A program made the translations under genes and the position numbers. From Plectrocnemia conspersa (taxonomy: Eukaryota > Arthropoda > Insecta > Trichoptera > Polycentropodidae): DNA of 64,000 nt. Below are positions 62,742-64,000 of the stretch, one piece after another. The first letter of the stretch is position 1. Every line of letters starts with the position of its first letter. The notes below the pieces were generated by a model. The model was not told the DNA's origin. It did not search any database and saw only the letters and a program-made list of their open reading frames with translations. The stretch is taken from contig VTFK01000023.1 in the NCBI GenBank assembly GCA_009617715.1, positions 496,001-560,000 of the forward strand, in the 5' to 3' direction.

Positions 62742-64000
62742 CTTGTGACACGCAAGTTGCTATATCGTACTCAAAAATGTATGTTTTAACAACAAGCTAG
62801 ATTGGTTAGGAGCAAAATGATAGTGACACGGGAATAATTCTCTTCAAGCGCTTTTTTCCATGTTATATAATTATGTTTTTTAATCTCTCGAGAAATAAAT
62901 TAAAAAAGACTCTTATTGTAGCAATATTCGTGTATTCTAGATTGAACTTTTTAGGTAGATTTTATTTTAAATTAAACTACAAAACGCCACTGGTTGGAAT
63001 CATATCGAGCACTACTAGAGAAACACAAAAAAACATAAAATAAAAGCGAGTTTTTTCCATCACGTACATTATGTATTTTCTATACACGAAAATTTCACCC
63101 CAAAGATATACAATAATTGAATAAGGACGCATAATGGGCCGCAGAGTGTGTGCCCCGAGCACGTTTCCGCGTTGCACAGATGCGATAGCTGAAGTGCAAT
63201 TTGCAAACAGCATCCCAAACATGCACATTACTCAATATATTCATTTTTAGATGCGATTTTTCCCCGCGCACTAAGTATAAAAAAACTTCCCTTTGAACAC
63301 GTAAAACGGTGGGGTGGCCGCGATCAAACACCGTAGGGTTTTTACTAAGTAATGCGTGTGCAATCTACATCTCTCCAAGAGTCACCAAAGTGAAAATAGA
63401 TTGCCGCGTGTATTAGTCGAGTAGTTGGAGAATAATAACGGTGTGTTCATATATGTATATGTAGAGCCCGTAGTCGTATATCTCCGGATAGACAATAAGA
63501 GTCGAGGATCATATTTCATGCGACGTATAAAATGAAATTGAGTTGGGCGAAAAAAAATCACCATAAGAGAGTATATAAAAGACTCGCAATCCTTTATATC
63601 AAATGCACTTGCGCATATAATGCTTGGTGGGTTGAACGTTAAACGACCTTAGTGGAATATAATGAAATAGTAGCATGGTAACCGAACCTAAGTAAAATAA
63701 TAAATAAAACGATGTAAATAGTGTTATTTATAACAGACATTTCTTACGTAGCGTTTTATATTTTAACTGCTATATTTATTATGTTGGTATATTATCAATA
63801 CGTTCAAGTGGTGTAAGTTAGATAACAAGGCAATAAAGCGTGTTATTAAATTTTATTTATTAAAATAAAATGATCATTTATATTATACCAATCTGAGTTT
63901 TTTATCACTTATATTTTGTTATTACACAAGTTATTTTTATGATAAAGAGTATAAACCAATTTATACTCTTTATCATTCGTAAGTTTTCTTATTAATTATA
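62742..64000. other. Intergenic DNA, right edge
   Basis: A slightly GC-richer stretch at 62990-63660 has overlapping ORFs without recognisable products. The last 340 bases are AT-rich. Confidence 0.45.

Overview
The window looks like arthropod, most probably insect, genomic DNA. It is strongly AT-rich, has one multi-exon gene with short GT-AG introns, and carries insect-type transposons (Jockey-superfamily LINEs, hAT, Tigger/pogo, a piggyBac-like MITE and a solo LTR). No bacterial operon, CRISPR array, rRNA or convincing tRNA gene was seen. Species cannot be told from the sequence alone.

The only gene I can reconstruct confidently is on the minus strand at 50293-55370. It is a membrane adenylyl cyclase of the insect ACX / type 2-like group, with 19 core exons and about 1,134 codons. 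Splice phases stay consistent through all joins, and catalytic residues are present in both cyclase halves. Two points deserve attention: one extra base in the last exon that breaks the frame inside the conserved VKG-G-TYF motif, and a possible 54-bp in-frame cassette exon in an unusually long intron.

Transposon layout from left to right: LINE reverse transcriptase copy 1 (3316-4402) abutting a piggyBac-like foldback element (4403-5077); a hAT-like terminus (about 7677-7919); an LTR-like repeat fragment (about 12070-12215); a dispersed unknown repeat (17728-18010, again at 28442-28680 and 45280-45780); a dead Tigger element with intact ends (20922-22687); LINE copy 2 (23917-25135); a different LINE C-terminal remnant (25356-25650); a nested pair in which a Buster-type hAT (33661-35337) sits in the end of another hAT-like element (33134-33657); a LINE ORF1 zinc-knuckle remnant (35530-36310); LINE copies 3 and 4 (38364-38760 and 42659-42790); a solo LTR (46198-48310) split by a second Buster-type hAT (46601-48019); a second LTR-like repeat copy (about 49340-49800); and a decayed hAT (about 61729-62741).

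The rest is AT-rich sequence with no supported genes. Several GC-richer islands of 150-450 bp interrupt it (for example 12950-13220, 16690-17190, 37420-37700, 42300-42560, 58080-58480). They lack credible long reading frames and are candidates for regulatory or conserved noncoding DNA. Long ORFs outside the cyclase and the transposons did not look like real genes.
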